DNA from: Arsenophonus sp031446125
GTDB taxonomy: Bacteria > Pseudomonadota > Gammaproteobacteria > Enterobacterales > Enterobacteriaceae
Reading direction: 5' to 3'
NCBI GenBank assembly: GCA_031446125.1
Contig: CP132909.1
Span: 744,001 to 808,000 of the forward strand
Length of the DNA: 64,000 nt
The translations under genes were made by a program, and so were the position numbers. The first letter of the stretch is position 1, and each line of letters starts with the position of its first letter. This document shows, piece by piece, positions 39,010-48,449 of the stretch. The notes below the pieces were generated by a model. The model searched no databases, was not told the DNA's origin, and worked only from the letters and a program-made list of their open reading frames with translations.

Positions 39010-42000
39010 TTTCTGATATATGTATATGTATTTGATTTAATATTGTGGTATATGTAGTTGATTTAATATTGTGCTAAATTAATAGTACTTTGTATCGTAG
39101 ATTATTATTTTTTGTTTATAAAATATATTTTTTATAAATTAATAATTTAAAAATTATTTTAATATTTTACTATATGGTATTTTTAAATAAATTGAATTTT
39201 AATAAAAATATTTTTTTATAACATATATCTTAATTATATGAAATAATATGTTGATAATATAACATAATGATATGTATAAAAATTATTAACTTAACATAAT
39301 TTTTGATTAAAGTTTTTGATTTTTATTTTTGATAATAACATTTAAAAATTTATTTTTTGTTTTTTTGGTTGTAACTTTTTAAGTTATTAATATTTATATA
39401 AAATGATAATTTTGTTAATTTTTTTATTTTTACTAATGATTTTTGTACAATTTAGGAATAATATTTTTATTACAGATTGCATAAGTTTTATAAAAAACAT
39501 ACAATAATGTTTTATATTAAATTGTAATTTTTACTTAATATTTAAATTTTTTTTGAGTTTTTTATGTTTCTTTATAAATTTTATTAAATAAGAATTATTG
39601 ATTAAATAAAAATAATTTTTAGAACATTAATGTTATCTAGAATTCATTATAATATGATTAATTATTACGTAATGTTTATTTAATTTATATATTTTAAAAT
39701 TTTTGTATTTTGTAAATATTATTTTTCAGTTTTTAAAAATAGTTTTAAGATAGCATATATTAAATATTTTTTATATTTTAATTTTAAAAATTATTTTTTT
39801 AAAAATATTTCATAAAATTATTTTTTATTAGTTATCTATAAAAGTAAAGTTATAATTTATTAAATATTTAAAATTTTTAAAAGTATAATTTTTATTTATT
39901 AAATTTAATTTGTTTATTATTTGTTTATAATTTTATTGATATGTTATTGAACACAAAACTTATAAAGTTAATAACGAAATAATTAATTAAGTATAAAATA
40001 TCACCATGTTTTTTATGTATTTTTTATAAAATTTATAAAAAATAATTGTTTTTATAAAAATTTATCTTTATAAAATATATAAAAATAATTTATAAAAATT
40101 AACAATTATTAAGTTTTACAGAAAAGATTTTTTATGCAATTGAATTGCTTTTTAAATTAATTAATTATTATTTAACAAATAAAATGTTTTTAATATTATT
40201 TTTTATTTGTAGTATAAAATACTAATTATTTATTTTTTTTGGTATAGAAAAATATGTTATTATTCTGATTATAAATATAAAATATTTTTTAGTTTAAGAT
40301 GAAAATTATATAATGTAATTATACTTTTTAAGTTTAGTTAAATGATTTTTTTTTGATAAAATAAAGCAGAATAAATAAGGTTAAATTGTCAAATTTACAT
40401 ATTAGAAAATGCTAAATTTTTTTTTGATAAATTATTTTAGAAAAATATAAATTTTTAAAAAATTCGTTAAAAATTAAAATAATAACAATTATTTTTTGTT
40501 ATTCTTAAATAAGAGAATAATTTAGATATACAAAAATTTTATTAGTTGATTATTTTTTAGATATTTATATATACTAAATAATCTGGAGATTTTGTAACTA
40601 AAATTAGAATTTTAAAAATTTTTATTTGTATTCACTTGAAACCAAAAGAATTGATTTTATGAAGTTTTAATAAAATTTGAAAAATATTATATCAATCATT
40701 TTTTATATTTATTCATAATTTTTTATAGAAAATATCATATTTGCATTTTATGATTGAGGTTAAATTATATATTTTTTTTAAAAAATATAAAAAATGTTTG
40801 AATTTTAAAAAAACTTTTTGATATTTATTAATATAAATTACAATTAAATTTTTAGAAAATTATTATAATATTCTAATGGTTTTTTTGCGATTTTTTCTTT
40901 ATCTAATTCATTTAATAATTATATTTTTATATAGAAATTAATGTAATCTATAAATATTGTTATTATTTAAGATAAAATAATAAAAAATTAAAATAAAATT
41001 TTATTTTTAATATGTGCATAAAAAATAAAATGAAATAAAGTATTTTTATACACTGGAAATATAAAGAAAGTTTTTTGTAGGAGGAAATTAAATCTTTATA
41101 AAAAACATAATTTTAATATTTTATAAAAATTAATAGAGAATCAAAAAAAATATAATTTTAATACAATAAAACGTATTTTTATATACTAAATTTTTTAATT
41201 TATATATGATTTATATCTAAATTATATTTAATAATAATTATTAAACTTTATTAAATTAATCATGTTTTTTATAAAGATTTATGATCAGTAAAAAATTGTT
41301 TATTTATAAATTTTTAGTTAAAATAATTAAAATTATTCAGAATTAATTGTTTTAATTTATTAAAAAATAAAATTTTTAATAAAAATACTTATTTATTAAA
41401 AATTAGAAATATATAATATTTCATATTGTGTTTTAGTAAAAATATTTTACAAATTTTATTTTTGTGTGATTATTTTTGCTAAAATGTATTAAAAATAATT
41501 AATGAGTAATCTAGATATTTTTTTATTTTTAATAAGATTTTTATTAATTAAATATTAATGTTATTAAAAATATGAATAATATATTACATGATATTTATAA
41601 TTTTAATATTTTTTATAAACTAAGTTTTCATATTATTATTAATATAATTTATTTTTTATTTGTTTATTTTTTATAGTATTATTTTTAATAATATTTTTAT
41701 TGTTTTAAAATACAAATAATATCAAAAATAAAAATAACAAAAAAATACTTCTTACAAATATTCTATGATAGAATAAAAGTCTTATATTAGATGATTGTTA
41801 ATAATAACAGTATTAAATTTTTTATTATTTATTTATTAAATTTCTAGATATTTATATAAAAGATAAAATTTGTTATATTTTTAAAAAACTTTAATTAGTA
41901 AAAAGTTATTACACAAAAAATACATATCTTAATATTATTAATTTTTTTAAAAAATTTATTGGTTATCTGATTTATATGTTAGATTAATAAAAATTAATTA

Positions 42001-42117
42001 TTCATATTAAATATTTTAATTAAGAAAATGAATATAATATTAGAAATAGATATTACAAATAATAAATTTTCTGTTTTTTTATATGTATTTTTTATATCTA
42101 ACTTTTTAGGTTTTAAC
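39010..42117. other. Long gene-free interval between mtnN and pyrG
   Basis: About 3.1 kb with no open frame resembling a gene on either strand, no tRNA, and very low G+C. Reading short G/C-richer islands (near 40370, 40580 and 41070) for remnants of mazG, relA or btuF gave nothing convincing. A ribosome-site-like TAGGAGGAAAT near 41078 is not followed by a start codon and frame. The right end holds the pyrG promoter; an open frame from 42028 is only an upstream extension of pyrG. Confidence 0.7.
39023..39073. repeat. 25-bp tandem repeat upstream of mtnN
   Basis: TATATGTATTTGATTTAATA then TTGTG (39023-39047) is repeated at 39049-39073 with one change (T at 39031, G at 39057) and a 1-nt spacer, a 26-bp period. 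It begins 14 bp upstream of the mtnN start codon, so it lies in the mtnN leader or promoter. Confidence 0.9.
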
Positions 42118-43749
42118 ATGAAAAAAAATTATATTTTTGTCACTGGAGGAGTGGTTTCCTCTCTTGGAAAGGGTATTGCATCAGCTTCTTTAGCAGCTAT
42201 ACTGGAAGCACGCGGACTTAATATTACAATTATTAAATTAGACCCTTACATTAATGTTGATCCAGGTAAAATGAGTCCAATTCAACACGGAGAAGTTTTT
42301 GTTACGGAAGATGGTGCAGAAACTGACCTTGATTTGGGACATTATGAACGTTTTATTCGCACAAAAATGACTCGTCGTAATAACTTTACAACTGGTTGTA
42401 TTTATTCCGAAGTATTACGCAAAGAACGTCGTGGTGATTATTTAGGTGAAACTATTCAAGTGATACCTCACGTTACCGATGAAATCAAAAAAAGAATTGT
42501 TAATGGAGGAGAAGGTTATAATATTGTATTAGTTGAAGTAGGTGGAACAGTCGGTGATATTGAATCTTTGCCTTTTTTAGAAGCTATTCGTCAATTAGCT
42601 GTCGATTTTGGTCGTAAAAATACTCTTTTTATTCATCTTACTTTGGTTCCTTATTTACCTGTAACTGCTGAAGTTAAGACTAAACCTACACAACATTCAG
42701 TCAAAGAATTATTGTCTATTGGTATTCAGCCTGATGTATTAATTTGTCGTTCAAATAAAATGATTTCAATTGATGAAAGAGAAAAGATTGCTCTTTTTTG
42801 CAATGTATCAAGAAAAGCAGTTATATCATTAATGGATGTCCATTCAATTTATGAAATCCCGATTTTATTAAAATCGCAGCAGTTAGATGATTATATTTGT
42901 AATAAATTTAAACTTAGATATCAATCAGTTGATCTTTCTGAATGGGAAGCAGTTATTGATGCGCAACGTAATTCTATAGGTACAGTAAATATTGGAATGG
43001 TAGGTAAATACATCAAATTACCTGATGCTTATAAATCTGTTATTGAAGCTTTACAACATGGTGGTTTAAAAAACCGTTTAACGGTTAATATTAAATTGAT
43101 TGATTCTGAAGATATCGAAGTATATGGTACTGATCCTTTAAAAGGACTGGATGCTATTTTAGTACCAGGAGGTTTTGGTGAACGTGGTATTGAAGGAAAA
43201 ATTGCTACCGCTCGTTATGCGCGCGAAAATCAAATTCCCTATTTTGGCATTTGTTTAGGTATGCAAGTGGCATTTATTGAATATGCACGTCATGTGGCTT
43301 ATATGAAAGAAGCAAATTCTACAGAATTTTCACCTGATTGTAAATATCCAGTTATTGCTTTAATCACTGAACGTTTTAAAAATCAAAACAAAATTAAAAT
43401 AGATAATAATATTGATAATTTTGCTACTATGCGTGTAGGTGCTCAAAAATGCCATTTGATAGCAGGTAGTAAAGTTAAAAAATTATATAATAAAGATATA
43501 ATTATTGAAAGACATCGTCATCGTTATGAGGTAAATAATATGTTTTTAGGACAAATGGAAAAAGCAGGTTTATCTGTTACAGGACGTTCAGAAGATAATA
43601 AATTAGTAGAAATCATTGAAAATCCAAATCATCCTTGGTTCGTTGGTTGTCAATTTCATCCTGAATTTACGTCTACTCCAAGGGATGGTCATCCTTTATT
43701 TTCTTCTTTTATTAAAGCAGCTCAAGAATATCAACAAAGAAAAATATAA
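42118..43749 (+). CDS. pyrG: CTP synthase
   Basis: PyrG aminates UTP to CTP with glutamine and ATP. From ATG at 42118 the protein is 543 residues (E. coli 545), starting MKKNYIFVTGGVVSSLGKGI; an in-frame ATG at 42028 would add 30 hydrophobic residues with no family match. The synthase domain has DPYINVDPGKMSPIQHGEVF and DLDLGHYERF; the glutaminase domain has the nucleophile motif FGICLGMQVA and the His-Glu pair in CQFHPEFTSTPRDGHPLF. It is followed by eno after 52 bp as in E. coli; mazG, usually upstream, is missing. Confidence 0.97.
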   Translation: MKKNYIFVTGGVVSSLGKGIASASLAAILEARGLNITIIKLDPYINVDPGKMSPIQHGEVFVTEDGAETDLDLGHYERFIRTKMTRRNNFTTGCIYSEVLRKERRGDYLGETIQVIPHVTDEIKKRIVNGGEGYNIVLVEVGGTVGDIESLPFLEAIRQLAVDFGRKNTLFIHLTLVPYLPVTAEVKTKPTQHSVKELLSIGIQPDVLICRSNKMISIDEREKIALFCNVSRKAVISLMDVHSIYEIPILLKSQQLDDYICNKFKLRYQSVDLSEWEAVIDAQRNSIGTVNIGMVGKYIKLPDAYKSVIEALQHGGLKNRLTVNIKLIDSEDIEVYGTDPLKGLDAILVPGGFGERGIEGKIATARYARENQIPYFGICLGMQVAFIEYARHVAYMKEANSTEFSPDCKYPVIALITERFKNQNKIKIDNNIDNFATMRVGAQKCHLIAGSKVKKLYNKDIIIERHRHRYEVNNMFLGQMEKAGLSVTGRSEDNKLVEIIENPNHPWFVGCQFHPEFTSTPRDGHPLFSSFIKAAQEYQQRKI

Positions 43750-43757
43750 GAAATATA

Positions 43758-43778
43758 TTGATTAATTATGCTAATCAA
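43758..43778 (+). other. Perfect hairpin between pyrG and eno
   Basis: TTGATTA (43758-43764) and TAATCAA (43772-43778) form a perfect 7-bp stem with loop ATTATGC. No T tract follows, so it is not a classical terminator. It lies 23 bp before the eno start codon and could affect mRNA processing or stability. Confidence 0.4.
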
Positions 43779-43801
43779 GAAAATATCTACAGGAGAACAA
43801 T

Positions 43802-45112
43802 ATGATTTCAAAAATAGTAAAAATTATTGGACGAGAAATTATAGATTCTCGTGGTAATCCTACTGTTGAAGCAGAAGTGCATTTAGAAGGCGGTTTTTGT
43901 GGTTTAGCAGCCACACCATCTGGTATATCAACAGGATCAAGAGAAGCATTAGAATTACGAGATTCTGATAATACCCGTTTTTTAGGAAAAGGTGTTTTAA
44001 AAGCTGTTTCTGCAGTTAATGGGCCAATTATGGATGCATTAGTTGGAAAAGATTCTACATTGCAATCTTATATCGATAATATCATGATTGAATTAGATGG
44101 TACAGACAATAAATCTAAATTTGGTGCAAATGCACTTTTAGCAGTTTCTATTGCTAATGCAAAAGCAGCAGCAAAAGCAAAAGGTATTTCTTTATATAAA
44201 CATATTTCAAAATTAAGTGGTATGTCTGGTAAATTATCAATGCCTTTGCCTATGATGAACATTATAAATGGTGGAAAACATGCAGAGAATAACCTTGAAA
44301 TTCAAGAGTTTATGATTCAACCAATTAGTGCCAAAAATTTTAAAGAAGCGATTCGTATGGGATGTGAAATTTTTCATCATTTAGGGAAAGTTTTGAACAA
44401 AAAAGGCATCAACGCAGCATTAGGGGATGAAGGTGGTTATGCACCAAATTTAAAATCAAATGTTGCCGCTTTAGAATTAATTAAGGAAGCCGTTGAAGTA
44501 TCTGGTTATATTTTAGGTAAAGATATCACTTTAGCAATAGATTGTGCTGCTTCTGAATTTTATGATAATAAAACAAAAACTTATAATTTAAAAAGTGAGC
44601 ATAAAACTTTTTCTTCTCAAGAATTTACTCATTATCTTGAAGAATTAACTAAAATATATCCGATTATTTCTATTGAAGATGGTCTTCATGAATTAGATTT
44701 AGATGGATTTATTTATCAAACTAAAGTTTTAGGTAATAAAATTCAATTGGTAGGTGATGATTTGTTTGTAACGAATACTAAAATTTTAGAAAAGGGAATT
44801 AAAAAAGGTATAGCTAATTCAATTTTAATTAAATTTAACCAAATTGGTACTTTGACCGAAACTTTATTGGCAATTAATATGGCAAAAAAAGCTGGTTATT
44901 CTACAATAATATCACATCGATCTGGTGAAACTGAAGATGCTACAATTGCAGATTTGTCCGTAGGAAGTGCTGCAGGTCAAATTAAAACAGGTTCAATGAG
45001 TCGATCTGATCGATTAGCTAAATATAATCAATTGATTCGTATTGAAGAAGAATTGGGTAAAAAAGTATTTTTTAATGGTTTACAAGAAGTAAATTGTCAA
45101 TTTTTAATGTGA
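43802..45112 (+). CDS. eno: Enolase
   Basis: Enolase interconverts 2-phosphoglycerate and phosphoenolpyruvate, and in E. coli is also part of the RNA degradosome. At 436 residues it is full length (E. coli 432). The start has an AGGAGA ribosome site. Metal and catalytic residues are in place: AIDCAASEF, SIEDGLHE, LVGDDLFVTN, the catalytic lysine in LIKFNQIG and ISHRSGETEDA. An oddity is PSGISTG at residues 39-45, where the active-site loop of most enolases reads SGAST; residue 42 is Ile (ATA). It is probably co-transcribed with pyrG, 52 bp upstream. Confidence 0.97.
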   Translation: MISKIVKIIGREIIDSRGNPTVEAEVHLEGGFCGLAATPSGISTGSREALELRDSDNTRFLGKGVLKAVSAVNGPIMDALVGKDSTLQSYIDNIMIELDGTDNKSKFGANALLAVSIANAKAAAKAKGISLYKHISKLSGMSGKLSMPLPMMNIINGGKHAENNLEIQEFMIQPISAKNFKEAIRMGCEIFHHLGKVLNKKGINAALGDEGGYAPNLKSNVAALELIKEAVEVSGYILGKDITLAIDCAASEFYDNKTKTYNLKSEHKTFSSQEFTHYLEELTKIYPIISIEDGLHELDLDGFIYQTKVLGNKIQLVGDDLFVTNTKILEKGIKKGIANSILIKFNQIGTLTETLLAINMAKKAGYSTIISHRSGETEDATIADLSVGSAAGQIKTGSMSRSDRLAKYNQLIRIEEELGKKVFFNGLQEVNCQFLM

Positions 45113-45248
45113 AATTATTTTTAATAAAACTTTTTTAGAATTTTGTTATATTTGATAAATTTAATAAATTTTACAAAATTTTGTTAATTTTCAATAAAAA
45201 AAAGATGATATTTCGATAAAAAATTGGAAGAAATTATCAATATTTTTT

Positions 45249-46004
45249 TTAGAAAAAATCTTTTAGTTTACGTATTTTTTTAAATATTTCATAATTTGAA
45301 TAGTATATATGAGGAGAAAATCCTAATGCTTTTTTTATATTATAATCGTGAGATCTTAAAAATATATTAATTTTTTTTTCAAGTTTAAGTGTTGATGGAA
45401 TTGTAGGTTCTTTTTTTGTTTTTTTTTGATTTACTATTAAGGTATAATTTTTAATTGCTTCATCATTGGGTAATAAATAACTAGCAAATTTCATATTAAT
45501 CGCAGTATATTCATGTCCACAACATATAAAAGTTTCGTCAGGTAATTTTTTTAAAATATTTAAAGAACGATACATTTGTTGACTATTTCCTTCAAAGATA
45601 CGCCCACAACCACCAGAAAATAGAGTATCGCCACAAAAGAGATAAGGTTTTTGATAATAAGCTAAATGTCCTAAAGTGTGTCCTGGAACAGAAAACACGT
45701 TTAATCTACATCCAAAAAAAATTAAAATATCTCCGTTTTTTATGATGTATTTTGCTCCTTTTTTATAAGTTTCCATTGGTCCATAAATATCTATTTTTGG
45801 ATAATTGATCTTTAATTTTTTAATTCCATTAACATGGTCATTATGATGATGAGTAAGTAAAATAGCGATTGGTTGTATATCATGGTGTTCTAAAAAAATT
45901 TTTACTGGTTTAGCAATACCAGGATCAATAATAATACATTTTTTTTTATGAATTAGTAACCATATATAGTTATCAACTAATGCAGGAATTCTTACAAGTT
46001 TCAT
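45249..46004 (-). CDS. gloB: Hydroxyacylglutathione hydrolase (glyoxalase II)
   Basis: GloB hydrolyses S-lactoylglutathione to lactate and glutathione, the second step of methylglyoxal detoxification. It is 251 residues, the E. coli length. The metallo-beta-lactamase zinc motif is THHHNDHVNGIK, and GHTLGHLAYY, FCGDTLFSGGCGR and CGHEYT are present. It diverges from yafS with 40 bp between starts, as in E. coli. GloA is not in the window. Confidence 0.95.
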   Translation of the reverse strand: MKLVRIPALVDNYIWLLIHKKKCIIIDPGIAKPVKIFLEHHDIQPIAILLTHHHNDHVNGIKKLKINYPKIDIYGPMETYKKGAKYIIKNGDILIFFGCRLNVFSVPGHTLGHLAYYQKPYLFCGDTLFSGGCGRIFEGNSQQMYRSLNILKKLPDETFICCGHEYTAINMKFASYLLPNDEAIKNYTLIVNQKKTKKEPTIPSTLKLEKKINIFLRSHDYNIKKALGFSPHIYYSNYEIFKKIRKLKDFF

Positions 46005-46044
46005 AATGATTTTTAAAAATCTTATTTGTTAACAGGATATTCTA

Positions 46045-46809
46045 ATGAAGTCAGTATTTTTTAATAAAACATATCAAAGTTCTAATTCATGGAAAAATAT
46101 ACCATGGGGAGAGTATTATTGTACTGCATTAAACAAAGAGCTGCAATTATGGTGGCCAAAAATATTTGGATTTCATTTATTAAAAATTGGTCAATTTAGT
46201 TTAGATATTGATACTCAATCGTCTTTTATTAATCATAAGTTTAGCATGCATATGGTTGGAAAGAATGCTCAATTATTAGGTAATCCTAATGAAATGCCTT
46301 TTAAAAATAAATCAATAGATGTTTGCTTATTAATACAAGAACTTGCATACAGTAATAGACCGTATTCTTTATTACGTGAAACGGATAGAATTTTAGTTGA
46401 TGATGGTTGGCTAATTATATCTAATTTTAATTTTATGAGTTTGTTAGGTATTATAAACTCTATTCCTTTTTTTCGTAAATCTCAACTATATAGATATAAT
46501 AGTCGTATATTTTCGTTATCTATTTTGCTCGATTGGTTAACTTTTTTAAATTATGAAATATTCTTTCAAGAAAGTTTTCAAATTCTCCCTTGGAGAAGTC
46601 CCTATCATTTTATTAACAAAACATTTAAATTTGCAGGTTGTATTACGCTTATTATTGCTCGTAAAAGAACATTGCCATTAACACCAAGATCGATAAAATT
46701 TATTAAAAATTGCATAAAAATAGGTAATAATACATTAGGTTTTATTGAGACTTGGTGTAAATTTTCGATTTTTTTATTTAAAATAACCTTTATCTTCTTC
46801 TGTTGGTAA
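46045..46809 (+). CDS. yafS: Putative SAM-dependent methyltransferase YafS
   Basis: This protein of 254 residues matches E. coli YafS, a class I methyltransferase-like protein without an established substrate. Conserved stretches are ENIPWGEYY-like (IPWGEYYCTALNKELQLW), GFHLLKIG, NEMPFKNKSIDVCLL and LLRETDRILVDDGWLIIS, followed by ILPWRSPYHF. The classical glycine-rich SAM motif is weak, as in the E. coli protein. Its 3' end overlaps the convergent rnhA by 36 bp. The position between gloB and rnhA is exactly that of E. coli, which supports the name. Confidence 0.9.
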   Translation: MKSVFFNKTYQSSNSWKNIPWGEYYCTALNKELQLWWPKIFGFHLLKIGQFSLDIDTQSSFINHKFSMHMVGKNAQLLGNPNEMPFKNKSIDVCLLIQELAYSNRPYSLLRETDRILVDDGWLIISNFNFMSLLGIINSIPFFRKSQLYRYNSRIFSLSILLDWLTFLNYEIFFQESFQILPWRSPYHFINKTFKFAGCITLIIARKRTLPLTPRSIKFIKNCIKIGNNTLGFIETWCKFSIFLFKITFIFFCW

Positions 46810-47235
46810 AGAAGCTGCATTTTTTGCTAATATATCGCATATTTCATTTTCTTGATTTTTGGAATGTCCTTTAATCCAATGCCATTCTATTGTATGTTTT
46901 GTAATGATTGCATCTAATCTTTTCCATAAATCTATATTTAAAACAGGCAATTTAGCAGTGCGTTTCCATTTCTGATGTTTCCAATTATGTATCCATTTTG
47001 TAATTCCTTGGCGAACATATTGACTATCTGTTTGAAAAATTATTTTGCATGGTTTTTTAAGTGTTTCTAATGCAATAATTGCGCCCATCAATTCCATTCG
47101 ATTATTTGTTGTATAAAAATATCCTTTACTTAAAGTTTTCTGATATTTATGATATCTTAATAGAATACCATAACCACCTGGACCTGGATTTCCTAAACAA
47201 GAACCGTCAGTAAAAATTTCTACTTTTTTTTTCAT
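46774..47235 (-). CDS. rnhA: Ribonuclease HI
   Basis: RnhA cuts the RNA strand of RNA-DNA hybrids. From ATG at 47235 it is 153 residues (E. coli 155), starting MKKKVEIFTDGSCLGNPGPG; an ATG five codons upstream (47250) is also possible, and the longer frame to 47382 is not supported. The catalytic residues are present: Asp in FTDGSC, Glu in NRMELMG, Asp in TDSQYVRQGI, His in KGHSKNQEN, Asp in EICDILA. The 3' end overlaps yafS in opposite direction by 36 bp. It diverges from dnaQ with 63 bp between starts. Confidence 0.95.
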   Translation of the reverse strand: MKKKVEIFTDGSCLGNPGPGGYGILLRYHKYQKTLSKGYFYTTNNRMELMGAIIALETLKKPCKIIFQTDSQYVRQGITKWIHNWKHQKWKRTAKLPVLNIDLWKRLDAIITKHTIEWHWIKGHSKNQENEICDILAKNAASLPTEEDKGYFK

Positions 47236-47298
47236 TTTTAATAAACTCATTATATATTTATAGTTAATATTTTTCTTAGTGTGACATAAAAAAGTAAG

Positions 47299-48051
47299 AT
47301 GAGCACAATGATTAGACGACAAATTGTCATTGATACAGAAACAACTGGAATAAATAAGTTTGGAGTACCTTATGAAGGACACAATATTATTGAGATTGGT
47401 GCTTTAGAAATCGTTGACCGAAATTTAACGGATTCTCATTTTCATGTTTATATAAAACCAAATCGGTTAATTGATTCTGAAGCTTTAGCTATTCATGGAA
47501 TTACTAATGAATTTTTAGCAGATAAACCAAATTTTTCAGAAGTTGCCGATGATTTCCTTAATTTTATTAAAGGAAGTGAATTAATTATGCATAATGCACC
47601 TTTTGATTTGGGTTTTATAAATTATGAATTTTCTAAATTAAAAAAAAATATTCCTTTAATAGAAACTATCTGTCATATAACAGACAGTTTGCTTTTAGCA
47701 AAAAAACTTTTTCCTGGTAAAAGAAACAATCTTGATGCTTTATGTAATCGTTATAAAATTGATAATTCAAAACGTATATTGCATGGAGCATTGCTTGATG
47801 CTTCTATTTTAGCAAAAGTTTATATAGCAATGACTGGAGGTCAAATTTCATTATCTTTTTTGGCTAATTCAGAGTTAAATAGTCAAGTTTATATAAATAA
47901 AATTCAAAAATTGGAAAAATTAAAAAATAAATTAATTGTAATTTATGCTAACCATTCGGAAAAGATTGCTCATGAAGAAAAGTTAAATTTTATTGAACAT
48001 AAAATCAAAAGAAAATCTGTTTGGCGCTTAAATCTTAAAAAAGATAATTAA
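47299..48051 (+). CDS. dnaQ: DNA polymerase III epsilon subunit (proofreading exonuclease)
   Basis: DnaQ is the 3'-5' exonuclease of the replicative polymerase. At 250 residues it is full length (E. coli 243). ExoI is IVIDTETTGINKFG, ExoII is MHNAPFDLGFINYEF, and the ExoIII region is HGALLDASILAKVY, with catalytic Asp, Glu, Asp and His kept. The clamp-binding motif QISLSF matches E. coli QTSMAF. The C-terminal segment that binds the alpha subunit is present (KSVWRLNLKKDN). The gene is followed by tRNA-Asp as in E. coli. Proofreading therefore seems intact despite the AT bias. Confidence 0.96.
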   Translation: MSTMIRRQIVIDTETTGINKFGVPYEGHNIIEIGALEIVDRNLTDSHFHVYIKPNRLIDSEALAIHGITNEFLADKPNFSEVADDFLNFIKGSELIMHNAPFDLGFINYEFSKLKKNIPLIETICHITDSLLLAKKLFPGKRNNLDALCNRYKIDNSKRILHGALLDASILAKVYIAMTGGQISLSFLANSELNSQVYINKIQKLEKLKNKLIVIYANHSEKIAHEEKLNFIEHKIKRKSVWRLNLKKDN

Positions 48052-48153
48052 CATAAAAAATCATAATTTTAAAAAAATATTTTTTAAAAAAGATTGACGT
48101 TTAGATGCCAGATTCGTAATATCACTAATATTTCTAATTCAATTAATAGAATT

Positions 48154-48230
48154 GGTGCGGTAGTTCAGTCGGTTAGAATATCGGCCTGTCACGCCGGAGG
48201 TCGCGGGTTCAAGTCCCGTCCGCACCGCCA
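48154..48230 (+). tRNA. aspV: tRNA-Asp (GTC)
   Basis: The 77-nt sequence folds as a standard cloverleaf: acceptor GGTGCGG with CCGCACC, D arm AGTTCAGTCGGTTAGAAT, anticodon loop CTGTCAC (anticodon GTC at 48188-48190), T arm GCGGGTTCAAGTCCCGT. The CCA end is encoded (48228-48230). It lies downstream of dnaQ as aspV does in E. coli. Confidence 0.97.
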
Positions 48231-48240
48231 TAATATTATC

Positions 48241-48299
48241 AAAACCTTATCAAAATCTTAATGAACTGGTAGTTTTTTATCCATAAAAGGTTTTTATTT
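48241..48299 (+). terminator. Weak candidate terminator after tRNA-Asp
   Basis: AAAACCTT (48241-48248) can pair with AAGGTTTT (48287-48294) and is followed by further T-rich bases. The loop is long (38 nt), so this is only a candidate. Confidence 0.3.
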
Positions 48300-48449
48300 T
48301 TAATTAAAATTTTTTTTAAAAAATATTTGGACGTTATTTATTTTTTCTGTTTTATATTTGATGAATATATTTTTTAAAAGATTTTTTTTAGAATAAATAA
48401 AAGTTGTTTATAACAAGTATGATATTATTGATTTCATTGGAGAAAAATA

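Noticed and set aside
41071..41095. Ribosome-site-like TAGGAGGAAAT in the 3.1-kb gap
   Set aside because: No start codon with a meaningful frame follows at suitable distance.
42028..42117. N-terminal extension of pyrG from an upstream ATG
   Set aside because: The 30 extra residues match nothing, whereas the ATG at 42118 aligns with the normal start of CTP synthase.
46774..46809. yafS-rnhA 3' overlap as a sign of misannotation
   Set aside because: Both proteins match their families up to their ends, and convergent short overlaps are common.
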